A stretch of 64,000 nucleotides of DNA, taken from NCBI RefSeq assembly GCF_001730225.1, contig NZ_MIJE01000002.1, positions 1 through 64,000 of the forward strand. The letters run 5' to 3'. Shown here in pieces: positions 16,205 through 27,652 of the stretch. Under the pieces are notes generated by a model, which was given only the letters and a program-made list of their open reading frames with translations, was not told where the DNA came from and did not search any database. Positions within the stretch are counted from its first letter, which is position 1. Every line of letters starts with the position of its first letter. The translations under genes and the position numbers were made by a program. The stretch is from Desulfuribacillus alkaliarsenatis (lineage in GTDB: Bacteria; Bacillota; Bacilli; Desulfuribacillales; Desulfuribacillaceae).

Positions 16205-16831
16205 TTAGCGTGAATACAACTCAACGATCATTTGCTCTGCAACTGGAATATCGATTTCTTCACGAGATGGTACTCGAACTACGCGACCAGACAAATTGTC
16301 AGAATCTACTTCAATCCATTCCTTACTACCCTTAGTTGCTGCAGCTTCTTTAATCTCTTTGAACTTCTCAGAGCCTTTAGATTTCTCTGCAACTTCTATT
16401 GTGCTACCAGGTACTACTTGGTATGATGGAATATCAACTTTCTTTCCATTTACTAAGAAATGTCCGTGTCTCACAAGTTGTCTTGCTTCTCTACGAGAAC
16501 CTGCAAATCCTAAACGATAAATTATGTTATCTAGACGAGTCTCTAAAAGTTGTAATAGGATTTCACCTGTTACTCCCTTACGACGAGTTGCCTCTTTGTA
16601 GTATTTGCGGAATTGTCCTTCTAGTACACCGTAGATACGACGAGCTTTCTGCTTCTCACGAAGCTGAAGTCCATACTCGGATACCTTTTTACGTCCTTGC
16701 CCATGTTGACCCGGCGCATAAGTACGACGATCAATCGCACATTTATCTGTATAGCATCTATCGCTTTTAAGGAATAATTTTACTCCTTCACGACGACACT
16801 GACGACATGATGGACCAGTATATTTTGCCAT
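16205..16831 (-). CDS. rpsD: 30S ribosomal protein S4, four-cysteine (zinc) form
   Basis: The 208-residue protein starts [22 protein letters not shown] and has four N-terminal cysteines (9, 12, 26 and 31: SCRQC...RCYTDKC), the zinc-binding C+ form, followed by [15 protein letters not shown] and the S4 RNA-binding domain ([34 protein letters not shown]). S4 nucleates 30S assembly and represses its own operon. Start 16831 is set by homology; the upstream TTG at 16852 lies inside the GGGAGGTG ribosome site. In B. subtilis, by contrast, rpsD is a separate gene and lacks these cysteines. Confidence 0.97.
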   Translation of the reverse strand: MAKYTGPSCRQCRREGVKLFLKSDRCYTDKCAIDRRTYAPGQHGQGRKKVSEYGLQLREKQKARRIYGVLEGQFRKYYKEATRRKGVTGEILLQLLETRLDNIIYRLGFAGSRREARQLVRHGHFLVNGKKVDIPSYQVVPGSTIEVAEKSKGSEKFKEIKEAAATKGSKEWIEVDSDNLSGRVVRVPSREEIDIPVAEQMIVELYSR

Positions 16832-16912
16832 TCTAGTATTGACACCTCCCAATAGATTTATACACTATTGTTATTTTTTCCTAATTTATATTGTTCAGCT
16901 TAATTTTAAAAA

Positions 16913-17311
16913 TTATACACGACGACGCTTAGGTGGGCGACATCCGTTGTGTGGAATTGGAGTAGAGTCTTTAATTAGACTTACTTCAAGTCCTGCTGCT
17001 TGTAGTGAGCGAATTGCTGCCTCACGACCAGCTCCTGGTCCTTTAACATACACTTCAACATTTTTCATTCCATGCTCCATAGAAGCCTTCGCTGCTGTAT
17101 CGGCAGCCATTTGCGCAGCAAATGGAGTGCTTTTACGAGATCCTTTGAACCCTAGTCCTCCAGCGCTTGCCCATGAAATAACATTCCCTTGAAGGTCAGA
17201 AATGGTAACGATCGTGTTGTTAAAAGTAGAGCGGATGTGTGCTTGGCCACTTTCTACATTCTTGCGGTCACGACGTTTTGTACGTGTCGTTTTACGCTTT
17301 ACCTTTGCCAT
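16913..17311 (-). CDS. rpsK: 30S ribosomal protein S11
   Basis: The 132-residue protein carries the S11 blocks [87 protein letters not shown]. It forms the 30S platform with S6/S18 and contacts mRNA near the exit. It lies 19 nt after rpsM and 81 nt before rpsD; the latter gap has no clear promoter. The C-terminal PPKRRRV is complete, so the gene is intact. Confidence 0.98.
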   Translation of the reverse strand: MAKVKRKTTRTKRRDRKNVESGQAHIRSTFNNTIVTISDLQGNVISWASAGGLGFKGSRKSTPFAAQMAADTAAKASMEHGMKNVEVYVKGPGAGREAAIRSLQAAGLEVSLIKDSTPIPHNGCRPPKRRRV

Positions 17312-17330
17312 TTACGCTTTCCCTCCTTTA

Positions 17331-17696
17331 TTATTTCTTCTTACCTGCTACTGTTTTACGAGGACCTTTACGTGTTCTTGCGTTTGTCTTACTCTTTTGT
17401 CCACGTACTGGTAAGCCTCTACGGTGACGAAGACCACGATAGCAACCAATTTCCATTAAACGCTTAATGTTACGAGAAATCTCACTGCGAAGATCCCCTT
17501 CTACTTTCATAGCTGAAATAACTTCACGAAGTCTATTAACTTCATCATCTGTTAAATCACGTACACGTGTATCAGGATTGATATTTGTGTCTGCTAAAAT
17601 CTTGTTAGATACTGCTCTACCAATACCAAAGATATAAGTTAAAGCTACTTCTACCCTTTTGTCACGTGGTAAGTCTACTCCGGCGATACGAGCCAT
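17331..17696 (-). CDS. rpsM: 30S ribosomal protein S13
   Basis: The 121-residue protein starts [26 protein letters not shown], has the helix-two-turn-helix part and the basic end [36 protein letters not shown]13 lies in the 30S head and contacts the P-site tRNA and S19. Start 17696 is fixed by the conserved N-terminus; an in-frame TTG at 17708 overlaps the AGGAGGTG site. It lies 53 nt after rpmJ and starts the S13-S11-S4-alpha-L17 series. Confidence 0.98.
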   Translation of the reverse strand: MARIAGVDLPRDKRVEVALTYIFGIGRAVSNKILADTNINPDTRVRDLTDDEVNRLREVISAMKVEGDLRSEISRNIKRLMEIGCYRGLRHRRGLPVRGQKSKTNARTRKGPRKTVAGKKK

Positions 17697-17749
17697 TCGA
17701 TTCAACACCTCCTAGTGTTTCACTGTTTCTTGCTTAATACTTTTATTGT

Positions 17750-18110
<361 letters not shown>

Positions 18111-18115
18111 AAGCA

Positions 18116-18445
18116 TCACACTCCCTTCTCTGGGGCTTCTATTATACTTTCAACGGTAGCTTGTTCTTCTATATACCTATTTAATACGTAGCGAAGCTTT
18201 GAATTACTTACTCGACCTGTATCATTGATAGATTCAATGACTTCTTTACATACTTTGTCATCTGCAAGTTCGATGTGACGGATGTTCTTCTTCTTAGGTG
18301 AGTCAAATTTACGTTTGTCTCCATCTACTAATTGTACAAAGTTCTTATCAAGCACGTCAATAATCACAGCAAATTGTCCTATTTCTCTTCCTTGGGTAAT
18401 CTTAACGATTTGCCCGACTTTATAATCCGTGTCTAGGTTTCTCAT
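18116..18445 (-). CDS. KOW-domain RNA-binding protein (L14e-like)
   Basis: The 109-residue protein opens with a KOW motif ([38 protein letters not shown], about 8-45), followed by a helical, lysine-rich part. Firmicutes commonly carry such a small KOW protein between map and infA; it is annotated as an RNA-binding or L14e-like protein, and its role in translation is not settled. The gene begins 8 nt after the map stop and its stop overlaps the infA region, so it is surely in the operon. The start follows AGGTGATAAT. Confidence 0.85.
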   Translation of the reverse strand: MRNLDTDYKVGQIVKITQGREIGQFAVIIDVLDKNFVQLVDGDKRKFDSPKKKNIRHIELADDKVCKEVIESINDTGRVSNSKLRYVLNRYIEEQATVESIIEAPEKGV

Positions 18446-18453
18446 ATTATCAC

Positions 18454-19865
<1,412 letters not shown>

Positions 19866-19887
19866 TCAAGACAGAATGTCTTTTTGG

Positions 19888-21180
19888 TTATTTTTTAATA
19901 AAGCCCTGATAGTGGCGCATTAGGAGTTGGTTCTCAATTTGTTTCATTGTATCAAGGGCTACACCGATAACAATGAGTAGCGCCGTACCACCGAAGTAAA
20001 TATTCAATCCTGTTAGAGATCCGAATATTACCGGCATTACAGCAACAGCTGCTAAGAAAATAGCTCCCGCTAATGTAATACGGTTCATTACACGCGTGAT
20101 ATACATAGCTGTTGTTTTACCAGGACGGATACCTGGAATAAAACCACTATTCTTCTTCATCTGTTCAGCCATATTTACTGGATTGATTTGTACAAACGTA
20201 TAGAAGTACGTAAATCCAATAATTAGGATTACAAATAAAAATGTATATAATCCAGCCTGTGGATCAAAGTTTCTTAAGAACCAGTCGGCAATCGGGTTAC
20301 CTGCTCTAAAGCTAGCAAGTGTTGATGGGAATAACATAAGTGATGATGCAAAGATTACTGGAATTACCCCAGCTGCATTAACTTTGACTGGAATATGAGT
20401 TTTCTGTCCACCATACATACGGTTTCCTACAACACGCTTTGCATATTGCACAGGTATCTTACGAATACCTTGTTGGATATAGATAATCCCCATAATAATT
20501 ACGATAACACCAAGTAAGATGACTAATCCTTGAAGCATGCTGATAAATAGCTCTGCCTGTGTTTTCTCGTAGAACATTTGTGCATAGATGGTCGTAATTC
20601 CGCCTGGAATCATTGCAACTATACCGGCAAAGATAATAATTGAAATACCGTTACCTATTCCACTTTCCGTAATCTGTTCACCTAACCACATTAAGAAGGC
20701 TGTACCCGCTGTAAGGGTTATAGCTATGACTGCGTAGGTTGTAAAGCTTGGGTCTTGAATAAGACCTGGGAACATTCTATTAAATCCAACGGATAATCCA
20801 ATTGCTTGAATAAAACCAAGGATGATTGTTCCGTATCTTGTAACCTGCGCTAGCTTTCTTCTTCCACTTTCACCTTCACGTGCCCACTCTGCAAACTTAG
20901 GAACAACATCCATTGTTAAAAGCTGTACGATGATCGATGCAGTGATGTATGGAGCGATACTCATTGCGAAAACTGAGAAGTTCTCAAGTGCTCCACCTGA
21001 GAATGTGTTTAGCACACCCAGGATGTTGTTAGCTTCTCCTGCTGCTTTTAATGCACTAGCATCAACACCAGGTACAGGGATATGACTACCCACTCTAAAT
21101 ACTAGTAATAGTAATAGTGTGAATATAATCTTACGACGCAGGTCTTCAATCTTCCAGATATTTCTGAATGCTCCTTGCAT
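19888..21180 (-). CDS. secY: Protein translocase subunit SecY
   Basis: The 430-residue protein has ten hydrophobic segments and SecY signatures: GSHIPVPGVD near the N-terminus with the plug region after it (LNTFSGGALENFSVFAMSIAPYITASIIVQLL), and the cytoplasmic loop motifs GNGISIIIFAGI and GGQKTHIPVKVNAAGVIPVIFA. It forms the protein-conducting channel with SecE (48.4 kb) in the membrane. It directly follows rplO without any gap, with GGTGATATAG at the rplO end as ribosome site. Confidence 0.98.
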   Translation of the reverse strand: MQGAFRNIWKIEDLRRKIIFTLLLLLVFRVGSHIPVPGVDASALKAAGEANNILGVLNTFSGGALENFSVFAMSIAPYITASIIVQLLTMDVVPKFAEWAREGESGRRKLAQVTRYGTIILGFIQAIGLSVGFNRMFPGLIQDPSFTTYAVIAITLTAGTAFLMWLGEQITESGIGNGISIIIFAGIVAMIPGGITTIYAQMFYEKTQAELFISMLQGLVILLGVIVIIMGIIYIQQGIRKIPVQYAKRVVGNRMYGGQKTHIPVKVNAAGVIPVIFASSLMLFPSTLASFRAGNPIADWFLRNFDPQAGLYTFLFVILIIGFTYFYTFVQINPVNMAEQMKKNSGFIPGIRPGKTTAMYITRVMNRITLAGAIFLAAVAVMPVIFGSLTGLNIYFGGTALLIVIGVALDTMKQIENQLLMRHYQGFIKK

Positions 21181-21621
21181 CTATATCACCTCTGCTGTCC
21201 CGCCGGCAGAAGCAATTTTTTCAGCAGCCGACTTTGAGAATGCGTTTGCTTTTACTACTAGTTTCACATCTATATTTCCGTTGCCTAAAAATTTAATTCC
21301 GTCTTTCATGTTCTTTACAACACCTTGCTGCTTTAGGAATTCAGGCGTAATCTCTGTTCCTTCAGCAAAGCGATTAAGAACGGATACGTCTAATGCGATA
21401 ATTTCTTTTCTGTTTGGATTCGTGAATCCACGCTTAGGTAGACGACGTGCTAAAGGTGTTTGACCACCCTCAAATCCAGGTCTTACTCCACCACCAGAAC
21501 GAGAGTTTTGCCCGTTGTGTCCACGTGATGATGTTTTACCCATGCCTGATGCCATACCGCGTCCTACGCGCTTACGCTTTTGACGTGATCCTGCTGATGG
21601 TTGTAATTCATGCAATTTCAT
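21181..21621 (-). CDS. rplO: 50S ribosomal protein L15
   Basis: This 146-residue protein begins [22 protein letters not shown], has the glycine-rich extension [41 protein letters not shown] and ends [18 protein letters not shown]15 reaches into the peptidyl-transferase region through its N-terminal extension. It lies 26 nt after rpmD and is immediately followed by secY, the normal spc operon order. Confidence 0.98.
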   Translation of the reverse strand: MKLHELQPSAGSRQKRKRVGRGMASGMGKTSSRGHNGQNSRSGGGVRPGFEGGQTPLARRLPKRGFTNPNRKEIIALDVSVLNRFAEGTEITPEFLKQQGVVKNMKDGIKFLGNGNIDVKLVVKANAFSKSAAEKIASAGGTAEVI

Positions 21622-21647
21622 GCTCGCACCTCCTTATATGAAGGATA

Positions 21648-21836
21648 TTATCCTTTAATTTCTTTAACTTCTACTAGATGGGATACTTTTTTAATCATCC
21701 CACGGATTGCTGCATTATCTTCTTGTTCTACAGTTTGGTGTAATTTGCGAAGCCCTAGCGTTTTCACGGTAACCTTTTGATCTTCTGGTCTACCAATTGT
21801 ACTACGCTTCAGGGTGATTTGCAGTTTGTTAGCCAT
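21648..21836 (-). CDS. rpmD: 50S ribosomal protein L30
   Basis: The 62-residue protein reads [20 protein letters not shown] with the L30 pattern ([37 protein letters not shown]). It binds 23S rRNA near the 5S particle. It follows rpsE by 11 nt with TAGGAGGCAGCAGA before the ATG. Length is normal for Firmicutes. Confidence 0.97.
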   Translation of the reverse strand: MANKLQITLKRSTIGRPEDQKVTVKTLGLRKLHQTVEQEDNAAIRGMIKKVSHLVEVKEIKG

Positions 21837-21847
21837 TCTGCTGCCTC

Positions 21848-22345
21848 CTATCCTAATAACTCCTCAACGGATTTTCCGCGTAGTCTTGCAACGTCTTCTG
21901 CTTTTTTCAGGCGTGATAAACCTTCAACTGTCGCATGAACGATATTAAGAGCATTACTAGAACCTAGGGACTTCGTTAAGATATCCTTGATTCCTGCAAG
22001 CTCAATAACAGCACGAACAGGTCCACCAGCAATAACTCCTGTACCTTCTGATGCTGGTTTCATGAATACAGTTCCTGCACCAAATTCTCCAGTAATTTGA
22101 TGTGGAATTGTAGTTCCAACAGTATTCACTCTGATTAGATTTTTCTTAGCATCTTCAATCGCTTTACGAATAGATTCAGGTACTTCCTTGGCTTTTCCTA
22201 ATCCTACGCCTACAACACCGTTCCCGTCTCCAACTACTACAAGAGCGCTGAAACTGAAACGACGACCACCTTTAACTACTTTCGCTACACGGTTTATTTT
22301 AACTACCTTTTCTTGTAGATCTAATTTATTCGGGTCAATACGCAA
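21848..22345 (-). CDS. rpsE: 30S ribosomal protein S5
   Basis: The 165-residue protein has the double-stranded-RNA-binding-like N-terminal domain ([51 protein letters not shown]) and the C-terminal domain ([44 protein letters not shown]). S5 supports decoding fidelity and helicase activity of the 30S. It follows rplR by 33 nt. Confidence 0.98.
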   Translation of the reverse strand: MRIDPNKLDLQEKVVKINRVAKVVKGGRRFSFSALVVVGDGNGVVGVGLGKAKEVPESIRKAIEDAKKNLIRVNTVGTTIPHQITGEFGAGTVFMKPASEGTGVIAGGPVRAVIELAGIKDILTKSLGSSNALNIVHATVEGLSRLKKAEDVARLRGKSVEELLG

Positions 22346-22378
22346 AGATTTTCCCTCCTTACTGTTTTATAGTTAGAA

Positions 22379-22741
22379 TTAAAATTCTAGGCCTGCTTCT
22401 CTAGCTGCATCTGCTAAAGCTTTAACGCGGCCGTGATATAAGAAACCTCCACGGTCAAATACTACTTTAGTAATTCCTTTGTCAATCGCTCTTTTTGCTA
22501 CTAACTCACCAACTTTTTGAGCTGCTTCAACGTTTCCACCGTTTGCTACATCTGATAATTCCTTATCTACTGTAGAAGCGGATACGATTGTTGCGCCATC
22601 AGCATCATTGATTAATTGTGCATAAATGTGCTTTCCTGAACGGAATACGTTCAAGCGCGGACGAAGAGCTGTGCCTTGAAGCGTCTTACGGATACGTAAT
22701 TGTCTTTTTTGGCGAGATGTTTTGGCTGCTTGTTTTGCCAT
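22379..22741 (-). CDS. rplR: 50S ribosomal protein L18
   Basis: The 120-residue protein carries the L18 core ([42 protein letters not shown]) and the conserved end [26 protein letters not shown]. It binds 5S rRNA to the large subunit. It follows rplF by 60 nt; the gap holds no clear hairpin. GAAGGGAGTGTGAATCGCT precedes the ATG. Confidence 0.98.
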   Translation of the reverse strand: MAKQAAKTSRQKRQLRIRKTLQGTALRPRLNVFRSGKHIYAQLINDADGATIVSASTVDKELSDVANGGNVEAAQKVGELVAKRAIDKGITKVVFDRGGFLYHGRVKALADAAREAGLEF

Positions 22742-22801
22742 AGCGATTCACACTCCCTTCTTGGTCAGCTGTGTTCTACTTTATTCGATCACGCAATGTG
22801 A

Positions 22802-23341
22802 TTATTTCTTACTTGTCTTACCTTCCTTGCGAAGGACTTTTTCGCCTTCGTAACGAATCCCTTTACCTTTATATGGCTCAGGCTCTCGAACACTACGAAT
22901 GTTGGCAGCTAAAGCTCCAACCTTCTCTTTATCGATTCCTTTAACGGTAATCTTTGTGTTACTTGGTACATCGATCTCTAAGCCTTCTTCAGCTACGATT
23001 TCTACTGGATGGGAGTAACCTACTGTTAATACAAGCTTGTTTCCTTGTTTAGCAGCACGGTAACCTACACCAACTAGCTCTAGATTTCTTTCGTATCCTT
23101 TTGTAACACCTTCTACCATGTTAGCGATAACGCTACGAGTAGTACCGTGCAATGATTTGTGGTCCTTACGGTCACTTGGACGGTCTACAAGGATTTGATT
23201 CTCTTCTTGATTTATAATCATATCAGGGTGTAAAGGCTTTGTTAAAGTACCTTTAGGTCCTTTTACTGTAATTGTGCCTTCACCTTTAGTTAATTCTACT
23301 CCACTTGGAAGATCAATTGGTTTCTTACCTGTACGAGACAT
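22802..23341 (-). CDS. rplF: 50S ribosomal protein L6
   Basis: The 179-residue protein begins [20 protein letters not shown] and contains two L6 repeats, with [17 protein letters not shown] in the first and [37 protein letters not shown] in the second (the latter is the L6 signature region). It stabilises the base of the L7/L12 stalk near the factor-binding site. It follows rpsH by 24 nt. Confidence 0.98.
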   Translation of the reverse strand: MSRTGKKPIDLPSGVELTKGEGTITVKGPKGTLTKPLHPDMIINQEENQILVDRPSDRKDHKSLHGTTRSVIANMVEGVTKGYERNLELVGVGYRAAKQGNKLVLTVGYSHPVEIVAEEGLEIDVPSNTKITVKGIDKEKVGALAANIRSVREPEPYKGKGIRYEGEKVLRKEGKTSKK

Positions 23342-23365
23342 TCCTGCACCTCCATTCCAGCTGTA

Positions 23366-23764
23366 TTACCATACGTAGCAGAGAACTTCTCCGCCAACGT
23401 TGTTTTTTCTTGCTTCTTTATCAGTTACTAACCCATTAGATGTAGAAATGATCGCTATACCTAGTCCACCTAGAACCTTTGGCATTTCATCTTTTCCAGC
23501 ATATACTCTAAGTCCTGGCTTACTGATTCTCTTAAGACCAGTGATAACCTTTTCATCATTCGGTCCGTATTTCAGGAACGCACGAATGATACCTTGTTTT
23601 CCGTCTTCTATAAATTCATAATCCCTGATGAATCCTTCGTTCTTAAGAATCTCTGCGATGCTCTTTTTAATGTTTGAGCCAGGGATTTCTACTGTTTTAT
23701 GTCCAACTGTGTTCGCATTACGAATGCGAGTCAGCATATCTGCAATCGGATCTGTCATTGTCAT
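23366..23764 (-). CDS. rpsH: 30S ribosomal protein S8
   Basis: The 132-residue protein starts [22 protein letters not shown] and ends with the signature [27 protein letters not shown]8 is a primary 16S binder and, in several bacteria, the autogenous repressor of the spc operon. The first ATG (23764) is kept because GGAGG is 8 nt upstream and the Bacillus homologue has the same length. It follows rpsN by 30 nt. Confidence 0.98.
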   Translation of the reverse strand: MTMTDPIADMLTRIRNANTVGHKTVEIPGSNIKKSIAEILKNEGFIRDYEFIEDGKQGIIRAFLKYGPNDEKVITGLKRISKPGLRVYAGKDEMPKVLGGLGIAIISTSNGLVTDKEARKNNVGGEVLCYVW

Positions 23765-23794
23765 GTGTTTTACCTCCTTCCTTAGCCCCCAAAA

Positions 23795-23980
23795 TTACCA
23801 ACTAGCCTTTTTGACTCCTGGGATTTGCCCTTTGTAAGCAAATTCACGGAAACAAATACGGCAAAGTTTAAATTTGCGCAAAACTGAATGTGGTCTACCG
23901 CAATTTTCGCAACGTGTATATTCACGAACCTTAAACTTCTGTGGACGTTTTGCTTTCACAATCATTGACTTTTTTGCCAC
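23795..23980 (-). CDS. rpsN: 30S ribosomal protein S14, zinc-type
   Basis: This 61-residue protein is the short zinc form of S14: [23 protein letters not shown] has the two CX2C pairs (24/27 and 40/43), and the C-terminus [11 protein letters not shown] is typical. It sits in the 30S head. It lies 41 nt after rplE. The zinc form here together with zinc forms of S4, L36, L33 and Adk indicates a zinc-replete standard set. Confidence 0.97.
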   Translation of the reverse strand: MAKKSMIVKAKRPQKFKVREYTRCENCGRPHSVLRKFKLCRICFREFAYKGQIPGVKKASW

Positions 23981-24021
23981 TACGTAATCCCTCCTTATTG
24001 GTTTGGTGGGGAGCGCCTAGA

Positions 24022-24561
24022 TTACTTAACAAATGGCATTCCCATAAGGCTAAGTAATTCTCTGCCCTCTTCGTCAGTATTTGCAGTTGTAACGATTACA
24101 ATGTCCATTCCTCGAACTTTATCAACTTTATCATACTCAATTTCTGGGAAGATCAGTTGTTCTTTAATTCCTAGTGTGTAGTTACCACGACCATCAAAGC
24201 CTTTTTTAGGTACTCCACGGAAATCCCTTACACGAGGTAATGCTACATTAAATAATTTATCTAAGAATTCAAACATACGTTGACCTCTTAATGTTACTTT
24301 GCAACCGATTGGCATGCCCTCACGGATTTTAAAACCAGCGATTGATTTCTTAGCTTTAGTTACAACTGGTTTTTGTCCTGCGATAAGGGACATCTCTTGA
24401 ACGGCTGTGTCTAATACTTTAGGATTTTGCACTGCTTCGCCAAGGCCGATGTTTAATACAACCTTCTCTAAACGTGGCGCCTGCATAACGCTGCTATATC
24501 CAAACTTCTCCATGATTGCTGGTACTACTTCATTTTTATATTTATCTCTTAATCTTGCCAC
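24022..24561 (-). CDS. rplE: 50S ribosomal protein L5
   Basis: The 179-residue protein begins [20 protein letters not shown] and contains [41 protein letters not shown] and [35 protein letters not shown]5 binds 5S rRNA and contacts the P-site tRNA. It follows rplX by 33 nt and has a GGAGGTAAACATCC ribosome site. Confidence 0.98.
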   Translation of the reverse strand: MARLRDKYKNEVVPAIMEKFGYSSVMQAPRLEKVVLNIGLGEAVQNPKVLDTAVQEMSLIAGQKPVVTKAKKSIAGFKIREGMPIGCKVTLRGQRMFEFLDKLFNVALPRVRDFRGVPKKGFDGRGNYTLGIKEQLIFPEIEYDKVDKVRGMDIVIVTTANTDEEGRELLSLMGMPFVK

Positions 24562-24594
24562 GGATGTTTACCTCCTTTCGTACAAAAGAGTCCT

Positions 24595-24927
24595 TTACTT
24601 GTCAATAGCTTCTCCAGACTTTTTCGCGACTCTTACTTTTTTCCCGTCACTTAATATTTTCTTTCCTACTCTCGTTGCTTCTCCTGACTTAGGATCAATC
24701 AACATTACGTTCGATACGTGAATAGGAGCTTCTTGATTTAAAATTCCGCCCTGTGGATTTTGTTGTGAAGCACGAGCATGCTTCTTAACCATGTTAACGC
24801 CTTCCACAAGTACTTTTGCGTCAGTTGGGAAGGAAGTTAATACTTTTCCTTTTTTCCCTTTATCTTTACCAGCGATTACTACTACTTCGTCGCCCTTTTT
24901 AACGTGCATTTTGTTTTTTGTAGCCAT
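24595..24927 (-). CDS. rplX: 50S ribosomal protein L24
   Basis: The protein (110 residues) starts [30 protein letters not shown], a KOW motif, and continues to [22 protein letters not shown] and [24 protein letters not shown]24 initiates large-subunit assembly. Start 24927 is chosen because AGGAGGTG stands 6-7 nt upstream; the in-frame GTG at 24936 is inside that site. The gene follows rplN by 25 nt. Confidence 0.97.
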   Translation of the reverse strand: MATKNKMHVKKGDEVVVIAGKDKGKKGKVLTSFPTDAKVLVEGVNMVKKHARASQQNPQGGILNQEAPIHVSNVMLIDPKSGEATRVGKKILSDGKKVRVAKKSGEAIDK

Positions 24928-24952
24928 TCGTTGCACCTCCTACCTTGCTCAA

Positions 24953-25321
24953 TTATAGAACCTCAGGAGCTAGTGATACGATTTTCATAAAGTTACCGTC
25001 TCTTAACTCACGAGCAACAGGTCCAAATATACGAGTACCTCTTGGGTTTTTTGCATCATTTATTATTACTGCAGCGTTCTCATCAAAGCGAATGTGTGAA
25101 CCATCGTTACGACGGACACCACGGCGTGTACGAACAACTACCGCCTTTACTACTTCACCTTTTTTGACAACTCCTCCTGGTGTTGCTTGTTTGACTGAAC
25201 ATACAATTATGTCGCCAACGTTAGCGTATTTACGCTTCGAACCACCAAGAACTTTTATTGTCATTAGCTCTTTTGCACCAGAGTTATCTGCTACACGTAA
25301 TCTTGTCTGTGTTTGAATCAC
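24953..25321 (-). CDS. rplN: 50S ribosomal protein L14
   Basis: The 122-residue protein begins [20 protein letters not shown] and has the L14 signature [32 protein letters not shown] and the C-terminal [28 protein letters not shown]. It lies at the subunit interface and binds assembly silencing factors. It follows rpsQ by 32 nt with GAAGGGAGGGAACACCC upstream. Confidence 0.98.
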   Translation of the reverse strand: MIQTQTRLRVADNSGAKELMTIKVLGGSKRKYANVGDIIVCSVKQATPGGVVKKGEVVKAVVVRTRRGVRRNDGSHIRFDENAAVIINDAKNPRGTRIFGPVARELRDGNFMKIVSLAPEVL

Positions 25322-25353
25322 GGGTGTTCCCTCCCTTCGGAATCAGGAAAATA

Positions 25354-25620
25354 TTAGATAATTACTGCCTTTTCTACGACTTCTACAAGTCTCCAGCGCT
25401 TATCTTTGGAAAGTGGACGTGTTTCCATTATCTTAACACGGTCTCCCATTTTCGCTATATTATTCTCATCATGTGCTTTGAATTTTTTCGTTCTTTTAAT
25501 ACGTTTTTTGTAAAGAGGGTGATTAATATAAGTCTCAACAGCAACAACGATGGTTTTATCCATTTTGTCACTTACGACTTTACCGATTCGCACTTTACGT
25601 TGGTTGCGCTCTTCTGTCAT
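25354..25620 (-). CDS. rpsQ: 30S ribosomal protein S17
   Basis: The 88-residue protein starts [29 protein letters not shown], the OB-fold of S17, and has the signature [27 protein letters not shown]. It is a primary 16S rRNA binder. It follows rpmC by 31 nt with a good AAGGAGGCAACACTAAG site. Confidence 0.98.
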   Translation of the reverse strand: MTEERNQRKVRIGKVVSDKMDKTIVVAVETYINHPLYKKRIKRTKKFKAHDENNIAKMGDRVKIMETRPLSKDKRWRLVEVVEKAVII

Positions 25621-25651
25621 CTTAGTGTTGCCTCCTTTCGCTTACCGAGAT

Positions 25652-25852
25652 TTAGGCGTTAATTCCTAATTCTCTTTCCTTTAAAATCGTTTTTGCACGG
25701 GCGATATTCTTGCGAACCTCACGAATACGCATAGGGTTATCTAATTGCCCCGTTGCGATTTGAAAACGAAGGTTGAACAACTCCTCTTTAAAAGAAGTTA
25801 CTTTTTGCTCTATTTCAGCAGTGGTCATATTGCGAAAGTCATTAGCTTTCAT
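25652..25852 (-). CDS. rpmC: 50S ribosomal protein L29
   Basis: This 66-residue protein, [20 protein letters not shown], has the two-helix L29 pattern ([37 protein letters not shown]). It lies at the exit tunnel and helps bind trigger factor and SRP. Its start overlaps the rplP stop by 11 nt, indicating translational coupling. Confidence 0.97.
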   Translation of the reverse strand: MKANDFRNMTTAEIEQKVTSFKEELFNLRFQIATGQLDNPMRIREVRKNIARAKTILKERELGINA

Positions 25853-26276
25853 TTACGTCACCACCCATTTCTTCACGTTTTACAAATTTACATTTGATTG
25901 GTAATTTATGTGCTGCAAGGCGAAGTGCTTCCTTAGCTGTTTCTTCAGGTACTCCAGCTAGTTCAAACATAATTCTCCCTGGTTTTACAACTGCTACCCA
26001 ATGCTCAGGTGCACCCTTACCACTACCCATACGGGTTTCAGCAGGCTTTTGCGTTACTGGCTTTGATGGGAATATTTTAATCCAAACCTTACCACCACGT
26101 TTGATGTAACGAGTCATCGCAATACGTGCTGCTTCAATTTGTCTGTTAGTAATCCATGCTGGTTCTAACGCTTGTAGGCCATATTCGCCAAATGCAACTT
26201 CTTTGCCGCCTTTAGCTTCACCTTTCATACGACCACGGTGTTCTCTACGATATTTCACACGCTTTGGTAACAACAT
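25842..26276 (-). CDS. rplP: 50S ribosomal protein L16
   Basis: The 144-residue protein starts [24 protein letters not shown] and contains the signatures [47 protein letters not shown]16 organises the A-site tRNA binding region. It directly follows rpsC (2 nt) and overlaps the start of rpmC. The arginine after KPAETRMG that is hydroxylated in some bacteria cannot be judged from sequence. Confidence 0.98.
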   Translation of the reverse strand: MLLPKRVKYRREHRGRMKGEAKGGKEVAFGEYGLQALEPAWITNRQIEAARIAMTRYIKRGGKVWIKIFPSKPVTQKPAETRMGSGKGAPEHWVAVVKPGRIMFELAGVPEETAKEALRLAAHKLPIKCKFVKREEMGGDVNES

Positions 26277-26278
26277 GT

Positions 26279-26938
26279 TTATTTTCCTCCTTCCGAACTC
26301 TTGCGGTTCTTAGTAGGAAGTACTTCACCGCGATAGATCCAAACTTTCACACCAAGTTTTCCGAAGGTTGTATCTGCTTCTGCATGTGCATAGTCAATGT
26401 CTGCACGTAGTGTGTGCAAAGGTACTGTGCCTTCACTGTAGCTCTCACTACGAGCGATGTCTGCTCCACCCAAACGACCAGATACCATTGCACGTATTCC
26501 TTTAGCACCAGCGCGCATTGAGCGTTGCATTGCTTGCTTCATAGCACGACGGAAGGATACACGGCGCTCTAATTGTTGAGCTATTGACTCAGCAACTAAT
26601 AAGGCATCTAATTCCGGTTTTTTAATTTCGTTTATGTTGATGTGTACTTTTTTGTTTGTCATTTTCGCTAATGCTTGGCGAAGATTCTCTACTTCAGCAC
26701 CGCCTTTACCAATTACCATTCCAGGCTTAGCTGTATAAACTGTTACGTTCACACGATTTGCAGCGCGTTCGATTTCAATCTTTGATGTAGCTGCATCTTT
26801 AAGCTTTTCACTTACATAGTTACGAATTGCTATATCTTCATGCAGTAAATCAGCATAGTCTTTACCTGCATACCATTTTGATTCCCAGTCTTTAATAATT
26901 CCTACGCGTAATCCGATTGGACTTACTTTTTGACCCAC
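26279..26938 (-). CDS. rpsC: 30S ribosomal protein S3
   Basis: The 219-residue protein starts [28 protein letters not shown], has the KH domain motif [21 protein letters not shown] (about 74-94) and the C-terminal S3 signature [49 protein letters not shown]3 lines the mRNA entry channel. It lies 3 nt after rplV. Confidence 0.98.
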   Translation of the reverse strand: MGQKVSPIGLRVGIIKDWESKWYAGKDYADLLHEDIAIRNYVSEKLKDAATSKIEIERAANRVNVTVYTAKPGMVIGKGGAEVENLRQALAKMTNKKVHININEIKKPELDALLVAESIAQQLERRVSFRRAMKQAMQRSMRAGAKGIRAMVSGRLGGADIARSESYSEGTVPLHTLRADIDYAHAEADTTFGKLGVKVWIYRGEVLPTKNRKSSEGGK

Positions 26939-26941
26939 TCA

Positions 26942-27283
26942 TTATCCCTCCTTTTTCTCAGATACTTTTACTAGTATGTGGCTAGTACGTTTATTGATTC
27001 TGCTCGCTCTACCTTGAGCACGTGGACGAAAACGTTTTAATGTTGGTCCTTCATCTATACGGATTTCACTGATGTATAGTTCATCAACGTTCATTTTATC
27101 GTTATGCTCGGCGTTTGCTACTGCTGAGTTCACAACTTTCTCCACTGCTACTGTTGCAGCTTTCGGTGTATGGCGAAGGATCGAAATTGCTTCTCCTATG
27201 CTTTTCCCACGAATTAAGTCTGCTACAAGGCGAACTTTACGAGGAGCGATTCGAACATATTTGGCAATTGCTTTAGTTTCCAC
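26942..27283 (-). CDS. rplV: 50S ribosomal protein L22
   Basis: The 113-residue protein [20 protein letters not shown] has the L22 core and the extended hairpin loop [37 protein letters not shown] that lines the exit tunnel. Changes in this loop give macrolide resistance; the sequence here looks ordinary. It follows rpsS by 24 nt with GAGGTTTCCCAGTG in front of the ATG. Confidence 0.98.
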   Translation of the reverse strand: METKAIAKYVRIAPRKVRLVADLIRGKSIGEAISILRHTPKAATVAVEKVVNSAVANAEHNDKMNVDELYISEIRIDEGPTLKRFRPRAQGRASRINKRTSHILVKVSEKKEG

Positions 27284-27307
27284 TGGGAAACCTCCTCTCT
27301 AAGTCGA

Positions 27308-27586
27308 TTAGCGTTTAGACTTTTTCTCATCGCTTGCGTGACCTCTGTACGTACGAGTCGGCGCAAATTCTCCTAGCTTATGGCCTACCATATCTTCACT
27401 AACGTATACTGGAACATGTTTACGTCCGTCATATACTGCGATTGTATGACCGATAAAATCAGGGAATATTGTTGAACGACGAGACCATGTCTTAATTACT
27501 TTCTTTTCGTTCTTCTCATTTAGTTCGACTACCTTTTTCATTAAGTGGTCGTCTGCAAATGGGCCCTTTTTCAAGCTACGTCCCAT
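27308..27586 (-). CDS. rpsS: 30S ribosomal protein S19
   Basis: The 92-residue protein starts [23 protein letters not shown] and contains the S19 signature [50 protein letters not shown]. It lies in the 30S head with S13. It is preceded by a 66-nt gap after rplB that contains a GC-rich hairpin. GAAGGGAGGGTATTAT precedes the ATG. Confidence 0.98.
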   Translation of the reverse strand: MGRSLKKGPFADDHLMKKVVELNEKNEKKVIKTWSRRSTIFPDFIGHTIAVYDGRKHVPVYVSEDMVGHKLGEFAPTRTYRGHASDEKKSKR

Positions 27587-27603
27587 ATAATACCCTCCCT
27601 TCG

Positions 27604-27650
27604 TGATAAGCGGACGGCCCGGTATTCCGGCACGAACCGCTCTCTTATCG
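27604..27650 (-). promoter_or_regulatory. GC-rich hairpin between rplB and rpsS
   Basis: On the minus strand CGATAAGAGAGCGG and CCGCTTATC pair (with an AGAG bulge), and within the loop CCGG-AATA-CCGG forms a second short stem. No T-run follows, so it is not a terminator. It may be a processing site or a binding site for a ribosomal protein. Confidence 0.4.
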
Positions 27651-27652
27651 CG

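Noticed and set aside
16399-16770. Plus-strand ORFs inside rpsD, rpsK and rpsM
   Set aside because: They overlap highly conserved ribosomal genes completely, lack ribosome sites and resemble no family.
25258-25662. 134-residue plus-strand ORF across rplN, rpsQ and rpmC
   Set aside because: Crosses several real genes and their gaps; antisense shadow.
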